From positions 671,313-735,312 of the forward strand of contig NZ_MKFI01000002.1 in the NCBI RefSeq assembly GCF_001982635.1: a stretch of DNA of 64,000 nucleotides, read 5' to 3'. A program made the translations under genes and the position numbers. How positions within the stretch are numbered: position 1 is the stretch's first letter; each line of letters opens with the position of its first letter. The notes beneath the pieces are model-generated. The model was not told where the DNA came from, searched no databases, and saw only the letters and a list, made by a program, of their open reading frames with translations. Below are positions 1-8,985 of the stretch, in pieces. This stretch comes from Bradyrhizobium mercantei. GTDB taxonomy: Bacteria > Pseudomonadota > Alphaproteobacteria > Rhizobiales > Xanthobacteraceae.

Positions 1-48
1 TCCTCCTCGCGATTGTTTGTTTTCGGCGACCAGCTTCGTTTCCGAGCG

Positions 49-1164
49 CTATCCGGCCGCCATTGCCTCGCTGCTGAGGAATGGATAGTCGACGTACCCG
101 GTCTGGTCTCCGCCATAGAGGCCGACATTGCGCAGCTCGTTGAACGGTCCGTGGCGGCGAATGCGCTCCGGCAGATCAGGATTTGCGATGAACTCGCGCC
201 CGAACGCGACGGCGTCGGCGGCGCCCGCTTCGACCAGTTGTTCGGCGCTTTCCGGAGTAATGCCGGCGTTGACGATAATCGAGCCGTTAAAGTGGGGCTT
301 GATGATCGGCAGGATCCTTTGCAGATCCGGCGCTCCAGCCCACGCATTGGTGTCGGCGATGTGAATGTAGGCCACACCGAACTCGTTGAGCATTTTTGCG
401 ACGTAAGCGTAGGTCGCCGGAGGATCGGTATCCCTCACGTTGTTGTAGGCAGCAAACGGCGACAGTCTGACCCCGACCCTCGATGCGGGAATCTCGGAGG
501 TAATGGCCTGGATGATCTCTCGCAGAAACCGGGCGCGGTTCTCGACGGACCCGCCGTAGCTATCGGTTCGCTGGTTGGTCGTCGGCGACAGGAATTGATG
601 CGGCAGATAGCCGTTGGCCGCATGGACCTCCACCCCATCGCATCCGGCTTGGATCGCATTGATGGCGCCGGCCTTGTACTCCAGGATCGTGGCCTTGACT
701 TCGGCTTCGGTCATCGCGCGGGAGGACGTCGCCGCGATGCGGACGTAGTTTCCGTTCGCCAAGAGGCCCCAGACCTGCAGCGCATCGAGATCGTCATTGA
801 CGCCGGATGGAGAGAGCGGATCGTTGCCATCAAGCAGTCCCGACGCGCCGACGCGGCCGCAATGCCAGAGCTGCATAAAGATTCGGCCGCCCGCATCGTG
901 AACGGCTCGCGTGACCAGCCTCCACCCCTCGACCTGCGGCTGCGTCCAGATTCCCGGAGCGTGCTCGAAGGCGCATGAGTTCGGGCTGACATTGGTTGCC
1001 TCGGTGATGATGAGACCTGCCCCGGCGCGTTGTGCATAATATTCGGCATTGATCTTGACCGGAACATCACCAGCGCCAGCCCGGCAGCGGGTTAGCGGCG
1101 CCATCAGCACGCGGTTCTTCAACTCGAGCGCACCAAGTTTCAGACTATCTTGAAGCCTAGCCAT
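49..1164 (-). CDS. Old Yellow Enzyme family NADH:flavin oxidoreductase (alkene reductase)
   Basis: A 371-residue FMN-dependent ene-reductase of the NemA/OYE type, expected in the cytoplasm and reducing activated C=C bonds with NAD(P)H. The barrel start (LKNRVLMAPLTRCRA), the H-A-A-N-GYLPHQFLSP substrate/FMN region and the C-terminal FMN-phosphate region (AFGREFIANPDLPERI) are all present. The ATG at 1164 is chosen over an upstream one because GGAGA lies just before it and the family normally starts close to this point. It reads away from a 425-bp intergenic region that carries two copies of the palindrome shared with the Mo-hydroxylase genes, so it probably belongs to the same TetR-controlled catabolic regulon. 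The substrate is unknown. Confidence 0.9.
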   Translation of the reverse strand: MARLQDSLKLGALELKNRVLMAPLTRCRAGAGDVPVKINAEYYAQRAGAGLIITEATNVSPNSCAFEHAPGIWTQPQVEGWRLVTRAVHDAGGRIFMQLWHCGRVGASGLLDGNDPLSPSGVNDDLDALQVWGLLANGNYVRIAATSSRAMTEAEVKATILEYKAGAINAIQAGCDGVEVHAANGYLPHQFLSPTTNQRTDSYGGSVENRARFLREIIQAITSEIPASRVGVRLSPFAAYNNVRDTDPPATYAYVAKMLNEFGVAYIHIADTNAWAGAPDLQRILPIIKPHFNGSIIVNAGITPESAEQLVEAGAADAVAFGREFIANPDLPERIRRHGPFNELRNVGLYGGDQTGYVDYPFLSSEAMAAG

Positions 1165-1306
1165 GATCGTCTCCGAATTTTGCTTCTCAACTCGCTCAAT
1201 GGTGGGGCGTGGTGGCGTCCGACCTGCGGTGCCGTGGATGGTGAATGGCATCACCCCGTCAGCGCGGCGCCTACATCCCCAAGGGCTAAGGACGCCTCGA
1301 CAATCA

Positions 1307-1324
1307 AGTTATCAATTGATAATT
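1307..1324. promoter_or_regulatory. Candidate TetR operator, copy 1
   Basis: Palindrome AGTTATCAATTGATAATT, about 140 bp upstream of the Old Yellow Enzyme start. The core TTATCAATTGATAA is a perfect inverted repeat. It matches the sites at 7952 and 8907 and probably binds the TetR protein encoded at 8141. The binding is inferred. Confidence 0.6.
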
Positions 1325-1405
1325 AAGCCGTCAACAGAATTCATGCCCTGCGAACACCGGGTGAACAATTGCGCCGCCATTTTGGGTAAAACTCGGGAAT
1401 GAAAC

Positions 1406-1423
1406 AGTAATCAATTGATAAAT
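1406..1423. promoter_or_regulatory. Candidate TetR operator, copy 2
   Basis: AGTAATCAATTGATAAAT, a slightly imperfect copy of the same palindrome, 81 bp from copy 1 in the intergenic region between the Old Yellow Enzyme and the dehydroquinase-like gene. Paired sites could serve cooperative repression. The rest of 1165-1590 shows no gene. Confidence 0.5.
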
Positions 1424-1590
1424 AATGCGGAATTCGTTTCGCGCCGTCTCGGCCGACCTCCCGCACGCCCCTGCCCCGGCCAGATGGCGGACTTCGAAAA
1501 TATCGCGACGAAAGGGCCATCCTGAAATTCAACGACAGCATCAACTGGAGAGACACCGGCACGCGTCTATCTTTACCCACGTCCTCCACC

Positions 1591-2037
1591 TCAAGCCGGG
1601 GGCTTCGCCCTGTTCAGCAACCGCTCGATAGCCAGCAGCGCCAGACGGTAAGATTCCACACCGAGACCAGTTACCATGCCAGCGCACTCGGACGCCGTCA
1701 CCGAATGCATCCCCCGCGCGTCGATGTTGGTCATGTGCACTTCGATGTATGGTAGGGGAACGGCCTTTAGGCAATCGCGCAGCGCGTAGCCGGAATAGAG
1801 GAATCCGGCCGGATTCATCACGAGGCCATCGACCTTCTCGCGCACTGAGCGGTAGATTGCGCTGATCGCTTCACCTTCAATGTTCGTATAGACGATATCG
1901 AGCGCCATACCCAATTGAGCGGCGTCCGCACGCAAGATCTCGTCGAGTTCGGCCGCTGTAGTTCTTCCATAGATCTCCGGTTGGCGAGAGCCGAGATACT
2001 CCATATTCGCTCCCTGGATCAGCAGCACCTTCAACAT
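1591..2037 (-). CDS. Type II 3-dehydroquinate dehydratase-like protein (divergent AroQ paralogue)
   Basis: A 148-residue flavodoxin-fold protein of the AroQ family, which normally dehydrates 3-dehydroquinate. Visible family motifs are GANMEYLGSRQPEIYG (catalytic Arg/Tyr region), NPAG and PYIEVHMTNI with the Glu-x-His pair. Two usual signatures are altered: NHEG reads NIEG, and the GGYTHTS segment reads AGFLYSG, so the shikimate-pathway reaction is doubtful. The ATG at 2037 follows GAGAGGATCG. It overlaps the end of the upstream gene by seven bases, which suggests translational coupling in a catabolic operon. It is more likely a specialised dehydratase than the housekeeping aroQ. Confidence 0.75.
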   Translation of the reverse strand: MLKVLLIQGANMEYLGSRQPEIYGRTTAAELDEILRADAAQLGMALDIVYTNIEGEAISAIYRSVREKVDGLVMNPAGFLYSGYALRDCLKAVPLPYIEVHMTNIDARGMHSVTASECAGMVTGLGVESYRLALLAIERLLNRAKPPA

Positions 2038-2663
2038 CGATCCTCTCCCCTCAAGGCGCACATCAATTGATAGACTCCGACGTCAGCCTCAAAAACGTCG
2101 CGTCTTACCTTCTCGGAGCAGCGCAATGCGGCATCACGCCGAAGGAACTCGAGAACCAGGCAGCCACTGATCTTGGCGTCGGCGCCGCGCAGCTTCTCCT
2201 CCGCGGAAGGTGCATCCTCTCTCTCAGCGGCAATCCAAATCTCTGAATGCGCCAGCTCGCTGCTCAAATGCCATCTACCGACGACACGCTGTAGCCGGGC
2301 CATCGGCTCGGGCTGATTCAAAGCAACCGTCAGCGCGATTCCATCTCGGCAATCGCCGCGGATTGCGTGCCGCTTGCACATGGTGCGACGCATATTCACC
2401 AGACCGTCGCGCATGATCCGCGCCGTTCGCTCGGCCGGATTGGCCAGGCGCTCGCGATACGCCGCCGAATGAAGGACCGCCGGCGTCTCAACCTCATAAG
2501 TTGTCAGGAACTGCCGCGCGGCATCTATTGCTTCATATCGACGACCGACAACGAATCCATTGACGGCGAGCCGCTCGGCCAGATGCTCTTGCTGATACCA
2601 TTCCTCGTAGGCGGCCCCGCGCCCACGCGCACAATCATTCCAAATTGCGAGCACACCGCTCAT
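2031..2663 (-). CDS. EthD/DUF4286-like alpha-beta barrel protein
   Basis: A 210-residue protein with a ferredoxin-like start (W-N-D, EEWYQQEHLAERL, GF-GRRYEA) typical of DUF4286/EthD-type dimeric alpha-beta barrel proteins found in catabolic clusters. Its role is not known; relatives are often assigned to aromatic or sterol breakdown by context only. It overlaps the dehydroquinase-like gene downstream, so the two are probably co-translated. Its 3' end carries a partial palindrome ATCAATTGAT at 2062-2071 resembling the regulon operator, which may be chance. Confidence 0.65.
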   Translation of the reverse strand: MSGVLAIWNDCARGRGAAYEEWYQQEHLAERLAVNGFVVGRRYEAIDAARQFLTTYEVETPAVLHSAAYRERLANPAERTARIMRDGLVNMRRTMCKRHAIRGDCRDGIALTVALNQPEPMARLQRVVGRWHLSSELAHSEIWIAAEREDAPSAEEKLRGADAKISGCLVLEFLRRDAALRCSEKVRRDVFEADVGVYQLMCALRGEDRC

Positions 2664-3212
2664 CTGTTCATTCGCCCATTTTTCGTCATTGCTGCGACGG
2701 AGGCAGACCTAGCAATCGCCGCGTCCAATACAACGAACGTGATGCATCAAAGCGCCTCCGAACTGGCGCGGGTGCACGTCGTCCCATGGCTCGGCAGTCG
2801 ACTTTAGAGCGAGCTCAGAATTCCGAACAATACGTTCTCGAATTGCCGGCTATAAGCGCCCCCTATCGATTTGCGGGCGGAAGGCGGGACCGCGAAGCTA
2901 ACTCCAGCCATTGAACTCTCAGAGAACCGGACCGGCGCAACGCCTCCACCGCGCATATTCCCGGTACCAACTGCATGTCGCCGTTTTTTGGCGGACCCAG
3001 GCATCGATGGTAAATCTGACGCTCCTAGAGCCGGAGACGCTCGCAGCCATTTGGATCAAAAAAATGGCTCCGTCGACGCAATCGACAGGAGCCAGTGAGG
3101 GAGACCGTTCGCCGAGCCGAGCGGGCCTGATGCAATTGTGCCGTCCCTCCGCTCTTCACGTTGATCGGCGAATGCTACGCCGGCCCAGTCAGAAGCCCTG
3201 CTTGGCAATCTA
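2664..3212. other. Gene-free interval
   Basis: No convincing coding region, RNA or repeat is visible in these 549 bases. Short open frames exist on both strands but lack ribosome-binding sites and recognisable motifs. It may hold the promoter for the minus-strand gene ending at 2031. Confidence 0.5.
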
Positions 3213-3917
3213 CTACTTGCCTTCCGCCAATGCGTTCGCGAGCTCCTCGCGCGTCAGAAGCTCGGCGTGGGGGTAACAGAATGCAGCGCTCGTGAAGTAG
3301 AAGCCCCATACGATTTCGAGGGGATCCTTGGGTCTCAAGGCGTAGACATCGTGGGACTTGTCCAGGAACTCCAGCTCGGTAAATTTTAGGTCGCGAGCGC
3401 ACCGTCCGATCGCGGGGTAATGGCCGCTGTAAAAGCTATCTCCTGCCTTGGTGATGTAACGCAGATGCGAGCGAACATAATCGTCTCCTGCAGGTCCGAC
3501 CGTGGCGGTCGTGCGAATGATCGCGCGCCCCTGATCGAATAGCGTGGCAACGAGCACGCCGTCCTTCAGCTCGAGCACGGTACGGCCGCCGGGACGGGCC
3601 GGTGTTCCTACTTTCTTGACGTACTCGCTCATTTCAGCGCTCGACGACCAATAATGCGTCCACCAGCGCGCAGGCACCACCTCACTCACGTCGAGACCGC
3701 GCACGTCGACGCCGAGATAGGTCAAATTGTAGGCGCCAAAATGTGAGGTGTACTCTTCACGATCCACTTCATACGTATTCATGAATACTTGACTGTTCGG
3801 TTGGGCTCGCAGTTCAGGCGGCAGGAGACGACGAGCCGCTTCGGGATCGGCGGGCACCCATCCGAAGTAGAGCATGCGAGAGTTGGCAACAAGCTGTGGC
3901 GGTCGAAGCTGGGTCAT
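3213..3917 (-). CDS. Acetoacetate decarboxylase-like protein
   Basis: A 234-residue protein resembling the acetoacetate decarboxylase superfamily: an early GWVPADPEAARRLLPPEL segment, then a FGAYN-TYLGVDV strand and a central barrel rich in charged strands. Members act on beta-keto acids or as related hydratases/dehydratases. The ATG at 3917 is supported by AGGAGGAAA just upstream; the open frame extends 51 codons further without family similarity. It lies 162 bp downstream of the Mo-hydroxylase large subunit on the same strand and may process its product. The specific substrate is unknown. Confidence 0.6.
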   Translation of the reverse strand: MTQLRPPQLVANSRMLYFGWVPADPEAARRLLPPELRAQPNSQVFMNTYEVDREEYTSHFGAYNLTYLGVDVRGLDVSEVVPARWWTHYWSSSAEMSEYVKKVGTPARPGGRTVLELKDGVLVATLFDQGRAIIRTTATVGPAGDDYVRSHLRYITKAGDSFYSGHYPAIGRCARDLKFTELEFLDKSHDVYALRPKDPLEIVWGFYFTSAAFCYPHAELLTREELANALAEGK

Positions 3918-4079
3918 TCTACATTTCCTCCTCTTCCTTGATGATACCAATAGCTCTCCGAATGCTCGGAGCGCACGACGCATGGCGCGCGTTCGCGCCA
4001 TGCTCCACGCGGAGTCCTCCTTTGCTCTCTGTGAAAGCCCAGGGCAGCGCGGCACTAGGCCAGCGCTCACCCTCTAAAA

Positions 4080-6548
4080 TCACGCCTTGAGGCGCTCGCT
4101 TTCCCGGATCTTCTCGCGCAATGCCCGCGGCGAGATCGGCAGGCTTTCCACCCTGATTCCCATCGGCCTCAATGCATCTTCCACCGCGGAAGCAATGGCC
4201 GCAGGCGCTCCCATTCGCCCGCCCTCGCCGCCGCCTTTGATTCCGAATTCTGTAAACGGCGATGGCGTCTCCACATGGCCGGCGCGCACGTCCTGCGGGA
4301 CCTCAAAGGCGGTCGGGATCAGATAGTCAGCGAAGCTGGCCGTCGTGAGTTGACCGGCCTTGTCATAGTGCAGATGCTCATAGATCGCGGTCCCGATTCC
4401 GGCGGCAGTCCCGCCGCGAATATGTCCCTTCAGCGTCATCGGATTGACCACGGTGCCAGCATCATGCACGGCCACGTAATCCAAAAAGCTGATCCGCCCG
4501 GTCTCGATATCGACCTCGACGACCGGCATATGACACATGTTTCCCATGATCGGATAAAACACACCGAGATCGCTGCGGTCTTCCTTCGGCATTGTCGTGA
4601 ACGGATGATCGTAGACGTGGGTTGCATCGATGCCGCTGGTGAGCTCGCGATCCTCCAGGGGCATCGAGAGCCGGAAGTAGTGGGCATGCAGCGCAATCTC
4701 GGGAATGGACTTCTTCTGGTTCGTCCCCTTGACGGACACGTGACCATCGACAAGTTCGAGATCACCGACGTCAGCCTCAAGCATGTGGCTTGCGACCTTC
4801 AACAGCTTCGTCTTGATCTTCTTCGCTGCCCCGGTGATCGCACCGGCAATCATGACCGTGTACCGGCTACCGCCGGGTCCGGTGCCGTTCAATCCGGCGT
4901 CTGAGTCGGCGTAACTGACCGAGATGTCGGCGGGATCCATGGTCAGGTGCTCCGCCAAGATCTGCACCACCATGGTCTCGGGACTGTTGCCCCAGAACGG
5001 CGCGTTGATTGTGGCGAAGGCCTTGCCCGTTGGGTCGATCTTCACCTGAATGCCCTCGGGCGAGCTGGTCAGCGTAAAGCCGGGTGTCTCGTTGGGGTTC
5101 AAGAACCAGAACTCGGTTGAACTGAACACCGACCGCTCCTGGCAAGTCGCGACACCGATTCCGATATAGCGTCCCTGCTTGCGCAGCTCTGCCTGCTTCT
5201 TGCGCCAACCATCATAGTCAAGCATCGTCTTTGCCTGCTTCAAGACTGCCGGATAGTCGCCGCTGTCATAGACGTTGCCAGTCGGTATCTTGTAGGGAAA
5301 CTGATCAGGTTCGATCAAATTGCGTTCGCGGAACGCGGTCGGATCTTCGCCCAACTCCGCCGCCGCGGCGTCGACCAGCCGCTCAAGCACGAAGTTGGCG
5401 ACCTCGGAGCCGAACCCGCGATAGGCGCCCTGCTGCCCCTTGTTGGTGAAGACAGCCGTCAACTCCATCCCAACGGAACGGATCTTGTAGGGTCCCGTCA
5501 CCTGGGACAGGGCATTTCCGTGCGTTCCATAGCCGTATTGCAGGTAGGCGCCGTAATCGTCGATGACCTTGAACCGAAGCCCGGTCATCATGCCGTCCTT
5601 GACGGCAAGCTCGGCCTCGTAAATCCGATCGGAGGCATGGTTGTCCGAGCTCATGATGTTGTCCATCCGGTCTTCGATGAACTTCACAGGCCGGCCCACC
5701 GCGCGAGCCAAGGTCGCCGCGATGGTCGGCACCTTGTGGAGAAACAGCTTCGAGCCGAAGCTTCCGCCCGCCAAGGTTGGGATGATGTTCACCTGGCTTG
5801 CGGACACCTTGAGCGAAACGGCAATCAACCATCCCACATAATTGTACATGGACGTGTTGGCATAGATGGTGAACTTCCCGGTTCCTTCATCATAGTCAAC
5901 AACCGCACCCGCCGTCTCCATCGGCATTCCGGCAACGCGGCTCCAGCGCAAGTTGCGTTTCACGACGTGATCCGCCTTGGCGAAGTCCTCCGCCAATGGA
6001 CCAAAGTTCAAAATGCGGTGCATCGCCACGTTGTTGTCGCCCCGTTCCGGGTGAAGCACCGCGTCACCCGTCGAAGTGATCGCATCCCGGGGATCGACTA
6101 CGGGCGGCAGCTCCTCGTACTGCACCTCGATCAAGTCGATGGCGTCTTCCGCGATGTACCTGCTCTCGGCGACGACGGCGGCAACCGGTTCGCCGACGTG
6201 GCGCACGCGATCGGTCGCGATAGCCCACTGCGTGACCGGCGGGCTGGCGAAACTGGCCGTGGGCCCCGTCACCTCGGCGGCCTCCTTGCCGGTCATCACC
6301 AACAGCACACCAGGCAGCTTCTTTGCCTTCGACGTGTCGATCGAGACGATCCGCGCGTGCGCATGCGGACTTCGCATCACAGCGGCATGCGCCATGCGCG
6401 GCAGCTCGATGTCGTCGATGTACTTTCCCTTGCCGGTTAGCAAGCGCGGATCCTCGACCCGCTTCATGCTCTTGCCGATCCAGTTGTACTTGCTCCGCGG
6501 CTGCTCCTCCTGCCGCGACATCTCCAGGAAATGAGATTCCTTAGCCAT
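4080..6548 (-). CDS. Xanthine dehydrogenase-family molybdopterin-binding subunit
   Basis: A large (822-residue) molybdenum cofactor subunit of a three-component hydroxylase of the xanthine dehydrogenase/CO dehydrogenase superfamily. It hydroxylates carbon next to nitrogen or a carbonyl, using water. The N-terminal VEDPRLLTGKGKYIDDI domain, the GQQGAYRGFG substrate loop and the C-terminal GIKGGGEGG with the catalytic Glu are present. The loop lacks the CoxL cysteine motif (AYRCSFR), so this is not an aerobic CO dehydrogenase of form I. It overlaps the 2Fe-2S subunit gene by eight bases. The gene order on this strand is FAD subunit, 2Fe-2S subunit, Mo subunit. Confidence 0.92.
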   Translation of the reverse strand: MAKESHFLEMSRQEEQPRSKYNWIGKSMKRVEDPRLLTGKGKYIDDIELPRMAHAAVMRSPHAHARIVSIDTSKAKKLPGVLLVMTGKEAAEVTGPTASFASPPVTQWAIATDRVRHVGEPVAAVVAESRYIAEDAIDLIEVQYEELPPVVDPRDAITSTGDAVLHPERGDNNVAMHRILNFGPLAEDFAKADHVVKRNLRWSRVAGMPMETAGAVVDYDEGTGKFTIYANTSMYNYVGWLIAVSLKVSASQVNIIPTLAGGSFGSKLFLHKVPTIAATLARAVGRPVKFIEDRMDNIMSSDNHASDRIYEAELAVKDGMMTGLRFKVIDDYGAYLQYGYGTHGNALSQVTGPYKIRSVGMELTAVFTNKGQQGAYRGFGSEVANFVLERLVDAAAAELGEDPTAFRERNLIEPDQFPYKIPTGNVYDSGDYPAVLKQAKTMLDYDGWRKKQAELRKQGRYIGIGVATCQERSVFSSTEFWFLNPNETPGFTLTSSPEGIQVKIDPTGKAFATINAPFWGNSPETMVVQILAEHLTMDPADISVSYADSDAGLNGTGPGGSRYTVMIAGAITGAAKKIKTKLLKVASHMLEADVGDLELVDGHVSVKGTNQKKSIPEIALHAHYFRLSMPLEDRELTSGIDATHVYDHPFTTMPKEDRSDLGVFYPIMGNMCHMPVVEVDIETGRISFLDYVAVHDAGTVVNPMTLKGHIRGGTAAGIGTAIYEHLHYDKAGQLTTASFADYLIPTAFEVPQDVRAGHVETPSPFTEFGIKGGGEGGRMGAPAAIASAVEDALRPMGIRVESLPISPRALREKIRESERLKA

Positions 6549-7062
6549 TGGTGGCTCCCTGCATTTCGTAAGCGGCGGAATAGATCGCCTCGATGATCGT
6601 CTGGTATCCCGTGCAGCGGCACAGATTTCCGGAGATCGCCTCTCGAATTTCGTCCCGGGTCGGCCTTGGATTGCGGTCCAACAGTTCTTTCGCTGTCATC
6701 AGCATGCCGGGAGTGCAGAATCCGCATTGCAGGCCGTGCTTTTCCCAAAACGCTTTTTGCAGCGGGTGCAAGGCATTAACCCGACCGAGACTTTCCACCG
6801 TCTCGATCTTGGCGTTGTCGAGTTGCGACGCGAAGACCAGGCAGCTGCGAACCGTCGAGCCGTCAACCATCACGTTGCAGGATCCGCAAACGCCGTGCTC
6901 ACACCCGACATGTGTGCCGGTGAGGCCCAACTCCTGCCGCAGAAAATCCGAGAGCAGCAGCCGCGGCTCCACATATCGCGTGTAGGCAACACCGTTGACC
7001 TCCACATTGATCTGGACGGTTTCAATTGCCGGCCCCTCAGCCACGTTTGCGATTTTGTTCAT
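6541..7062 (-). CDS. 2Fe-2S subunit of the molybdenum hydroxylase (CoxS/XdhA type)
   Basis: A 173-residue electron-transfer subunit carrying two 2Fe-2S clusters between the Mo and FAD subunits. The plant-type ferredoxin motif GCEHGVCGSCNVMVDG with its distant Cys, and the second motif QCGFCTPG plus CRCTGY, are intact. The start lies one base downstream of the FAD-subunit stop and the end overlaps the Mo-subunit start, so the three are surely co-transcribed. Confidence 0.95.
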   Translation of the reverse strand: MNKIANVAEGPAIETVQINVEVNGVAYTRYVEPRLLLSDFLRQELGLTGTHVGCEHGVCGSCNVMVDGSTVRSCLVFASQLDNAKIETVESLGRVNALHPLQKAFWEKHGLQCGFCTPGMLMTAKELLDRNPRPTRDEIREAISGNLCRCTGYQTIIEAIYSAAYEMQGATNG

Positions 7063-7063
7063 G

Positions 7064-7924
7064 CTAACCCTCCCCGATCGCTTGAGACAGTGCGCGCGCG
7101 GTCAGCGCACGCAGCAGGTCGGACTTGTAGGCGGCGTCACCGTGGTAGTTTTGCAGGGTCGGCTCGATCGACGCGGTCGCTTTGGCCGCCAGGGCGACTT
7201 GCTCACCCGAGACCACCTTGCCGCGCAAGGCAGCTTCGGCATCGGCCACCTGCCCGGGCATCTCGCGAACGCCTCCATGGACGACCGACGCGGATACGCA
7301 CGTGTCGCCCTTCATCTCGAGGGCGACGGTCGCGATGGCGATCGCGAAGTCGCCATGGCGGGGACTGAACTCATCGAACCCGAAGCGCTGGTTGCGCGCA
7401 GCCACCGGAAAGCGAATCTCCGAAAGAAACTCGCCCGGGCTCACGTCCGTCTCGAACATACCCTTGAAGAATTCCGCGGCCCGCACCGTGCGATTGCCTT
7501 CGGAGCTCGACACAACAAACTTTGCATCGAGGCAGATCGCCACGGCCGGCAGCTCCGAGCTTGGATCTCCATGGCTGAGATTGCCGCCGATCGTTCCGCG
7601 ATTGCGAACGGTCACGTGCGCGATGTGATCGTAAGCTTTCGCAATCAGCGGAACGTTTGCCTTGACGAGCGCTGACTCCTTGACAGTCACATGGCGTGTC
7701 ATCGCTCCGATCGCCAACGCATCGCCATCCAGGCGGATGTAATCCAACCCGTCCACCCGATTGATGTCGATCAGGACTTCCGGCGTCACGAGTCGAAAAT
7801 TCATCATCGGCACGAGGCTTTGCCCCCCTGCCAGGATGCGCGCGCTGTCGCCGTGTTTCGCCAAAGCACGGCATAGCGCTTGAATGGTGTCAGGCCGCTC
7901 CAACCTGAACGGTGCAGGCTTCAT
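7064..7924 (-). CDS. FAD-binding subunit of the molybdenum hydroxylase (CoxM/XdhB type)
   Basis: A 286-residue FAD subunit that passes electrons from the Fe-S subunit to an acceptor. It has both FAD motifs, ILAGGQSLVPMMNFRL near residue 32 and TIGGNLSHGDPSSELP near residue 110. The ATG at 7924 follows GGGAGGAG; an upstream extension of the frame has no family similarity. It is the first gene of the three-subunit operon, and a copy of the shared palindrome lies 27 bases before its start. Confidence 0.93.
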   Translation of the reverse strand: MKPAPFRLERPDTIQALCRALAKHGDSARILAGGQSLVPMMNFRLVTPEVLIDINRVDGLDYIRLDGDALAIGAMTRHVTVKESALVKANVPLIAKAYDHIAHVTVRNRGTIGGNLSHGDPSSELPAVAICLDAKFVVSSSEGNRTVRAAEFFKGMFETDVSPGEFLSEIRFPVAARNQRFGFDEFSPRHGDFAIAIATVALEMKGDTCVSASVVHGGVREMPGQVADAEAALRGKVVSGEQVALAAKATASIEPTLQNYHGDAAYKSDLLRALTARALSQAIGEG

Positions 7925-7951
7925 GGACTCCTCCCGATCCGCACGAAATAT

Positions 7952-7969
7952 AGTTATTGTTTGATAACT
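7952..7969. promoter_or_regulatory. Candidate TetR operator, copy 3
   Basis: AGTTATTGTTTGATAACT, an inverted repeat with arms AGTTAT and ATAACT, in the 216-bp region between the divergent Mo-hydroxylase operon and the TetR gene. Its position fits control of the operon and possibly autoregulation. Confidence 0.65.
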
Positions 7970-8140
7970 TAGTTCCGGTTCGCAGAGGCTGTCAATAGGG
8001 TTACCACCCTGCCAAATCGCTTTTAGAACGCTGGAATGCTGATAAGAGGATGAATCGACACGCGAACTTCCATTACCTCTATCTTGGTAATTGGCTGATA
8101 AGTCACGCCGTCTAACTTCCCAAGGCAAAGGGTCCACAGA

Positions 8141-8827
8141 GTGGCGAAAATGGCAAAGCGAAAGGTAAAGAAGGCTGACACACGCTCTCGTCAGCGCATG
8201 TCTGCCGAAGATCGCAAGGAACAAATTGTCGCTGCGGCAATCCGACTGTTCTCAGAACACGGTTTTGAGAGCAGCACGCATGACCTCGCCAAAAGCCTGG
8301 GCGTCACTCAGCCAGCCATCTACCGGCATTTCCCTACCAAGGATGACCTGGTCAATGCGGTCTATGAGCGGGTTTTTCTCAGCGAGTGGCGATCCTCTTG
8401 GGACCTGATCCTAGCGGACCGCAATGTAAATATTGAGGATCGCCTATCCGCTTTCTACACCGAGTATACGCGCCGAATATTCGAAACCGACTGGAGCCGG
8501 ATCTACCTTTTCTCCGGCCTGAAACGGCTTCAAATCAATCGTTGGTATGTAGCCTTGGTCGAAGAGCGCGTCCTAGGCCGCATCGGCGCCGAGTTGCGGA
8601 TCGCCTTTGGCTATCCGTCCGCTGAAGAGGTCCCACTGACCGCCGAAGAGATCGAGGCGCTTTGGTTATTTCACGGCGGCATATTCTACTACGGAGTACG
8701 AGACCGCGTTTACGGGATCACGCCAAAAGTCGATTCGGCGACAGCCGTCGAACTGCTTGCTCGTGTCGTAGTGGGCGGCATGCGAACCGTCCTCGAGCGC
8801 ATAAAATTTCCGGCGATGGCTGGCTGA
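8141..8827 (+). CDS. TetR-family transcriptional regulator
   Basis: A 228-residue regulator. The N-terminal helix-turn-helix (IVAAAIRLFSEHGFESST, then LGVTQPAIYRHFPTKDDL, residues about 30-75) is classical TetR; the remainder is a helical ligand-binding domain. It faces away from the Mo-hydroxylase operon and precedes coxG. Identical palindromes before the Old Yellow Enzyme, the Mo-hydroxylase and coxG are the likely binding sites, making it the probable local repressor responding to the catabolic substrate. A second Met at codon 4 is an alternative start. Confidence 0.9.
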   Translation: MAKMAKRKVKKADTRSRQRMSAEDRKEQIVAAAIRLFSEHGFESSTHDLAKSLGVTQPAIYRHFPTKDDLVNAVYERVFLSEWRSSWDLILADRNVNIEDRLSAFYTEYTRRIFETDWSRIYLFSGLKRLQINRWYVALVEERVLGRIGAELRIAFGYPSAEEVPLTAEEIEALWLFHGGIFYYGVRDRVYGITPKVDSATAVELLARVVVGGMRTVLERIKFPAMAG

Positions 8828-8906
8828 CCGCCGATCTAGGCGGAATCAAGCCTAGGCCAGGAGCCGTGGGCACCAAGCCCGGACTCCTCGTTGGTTCGAA
8901 AACCAT

Positions 8907-8924
8907 AGTTATTGATCGATAACT
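8907..8924. promoter_or_regulatory. Candidate TetR operator, copy 4
   Basis: AGTTATTGATCGATAACT, a near-perfect palindrome 62 bp before coxG. It is the closest match to the consensus of the four copies. Confidence 0.65.
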
Positions 8925-8985
8925 TATAAAGTGACAATCTCCTTAGCCGCGGTGACATGCGTCACCCGCATCGGCAGAGGTAGAT

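Noticed and set aside
8141..8224. Extended start of the FAD subunit reaching 8224
   Set aside because: It would overlap the divergent TetR gene and its operator; the internal ATG at 7924 has a strong ribosome-binding site.
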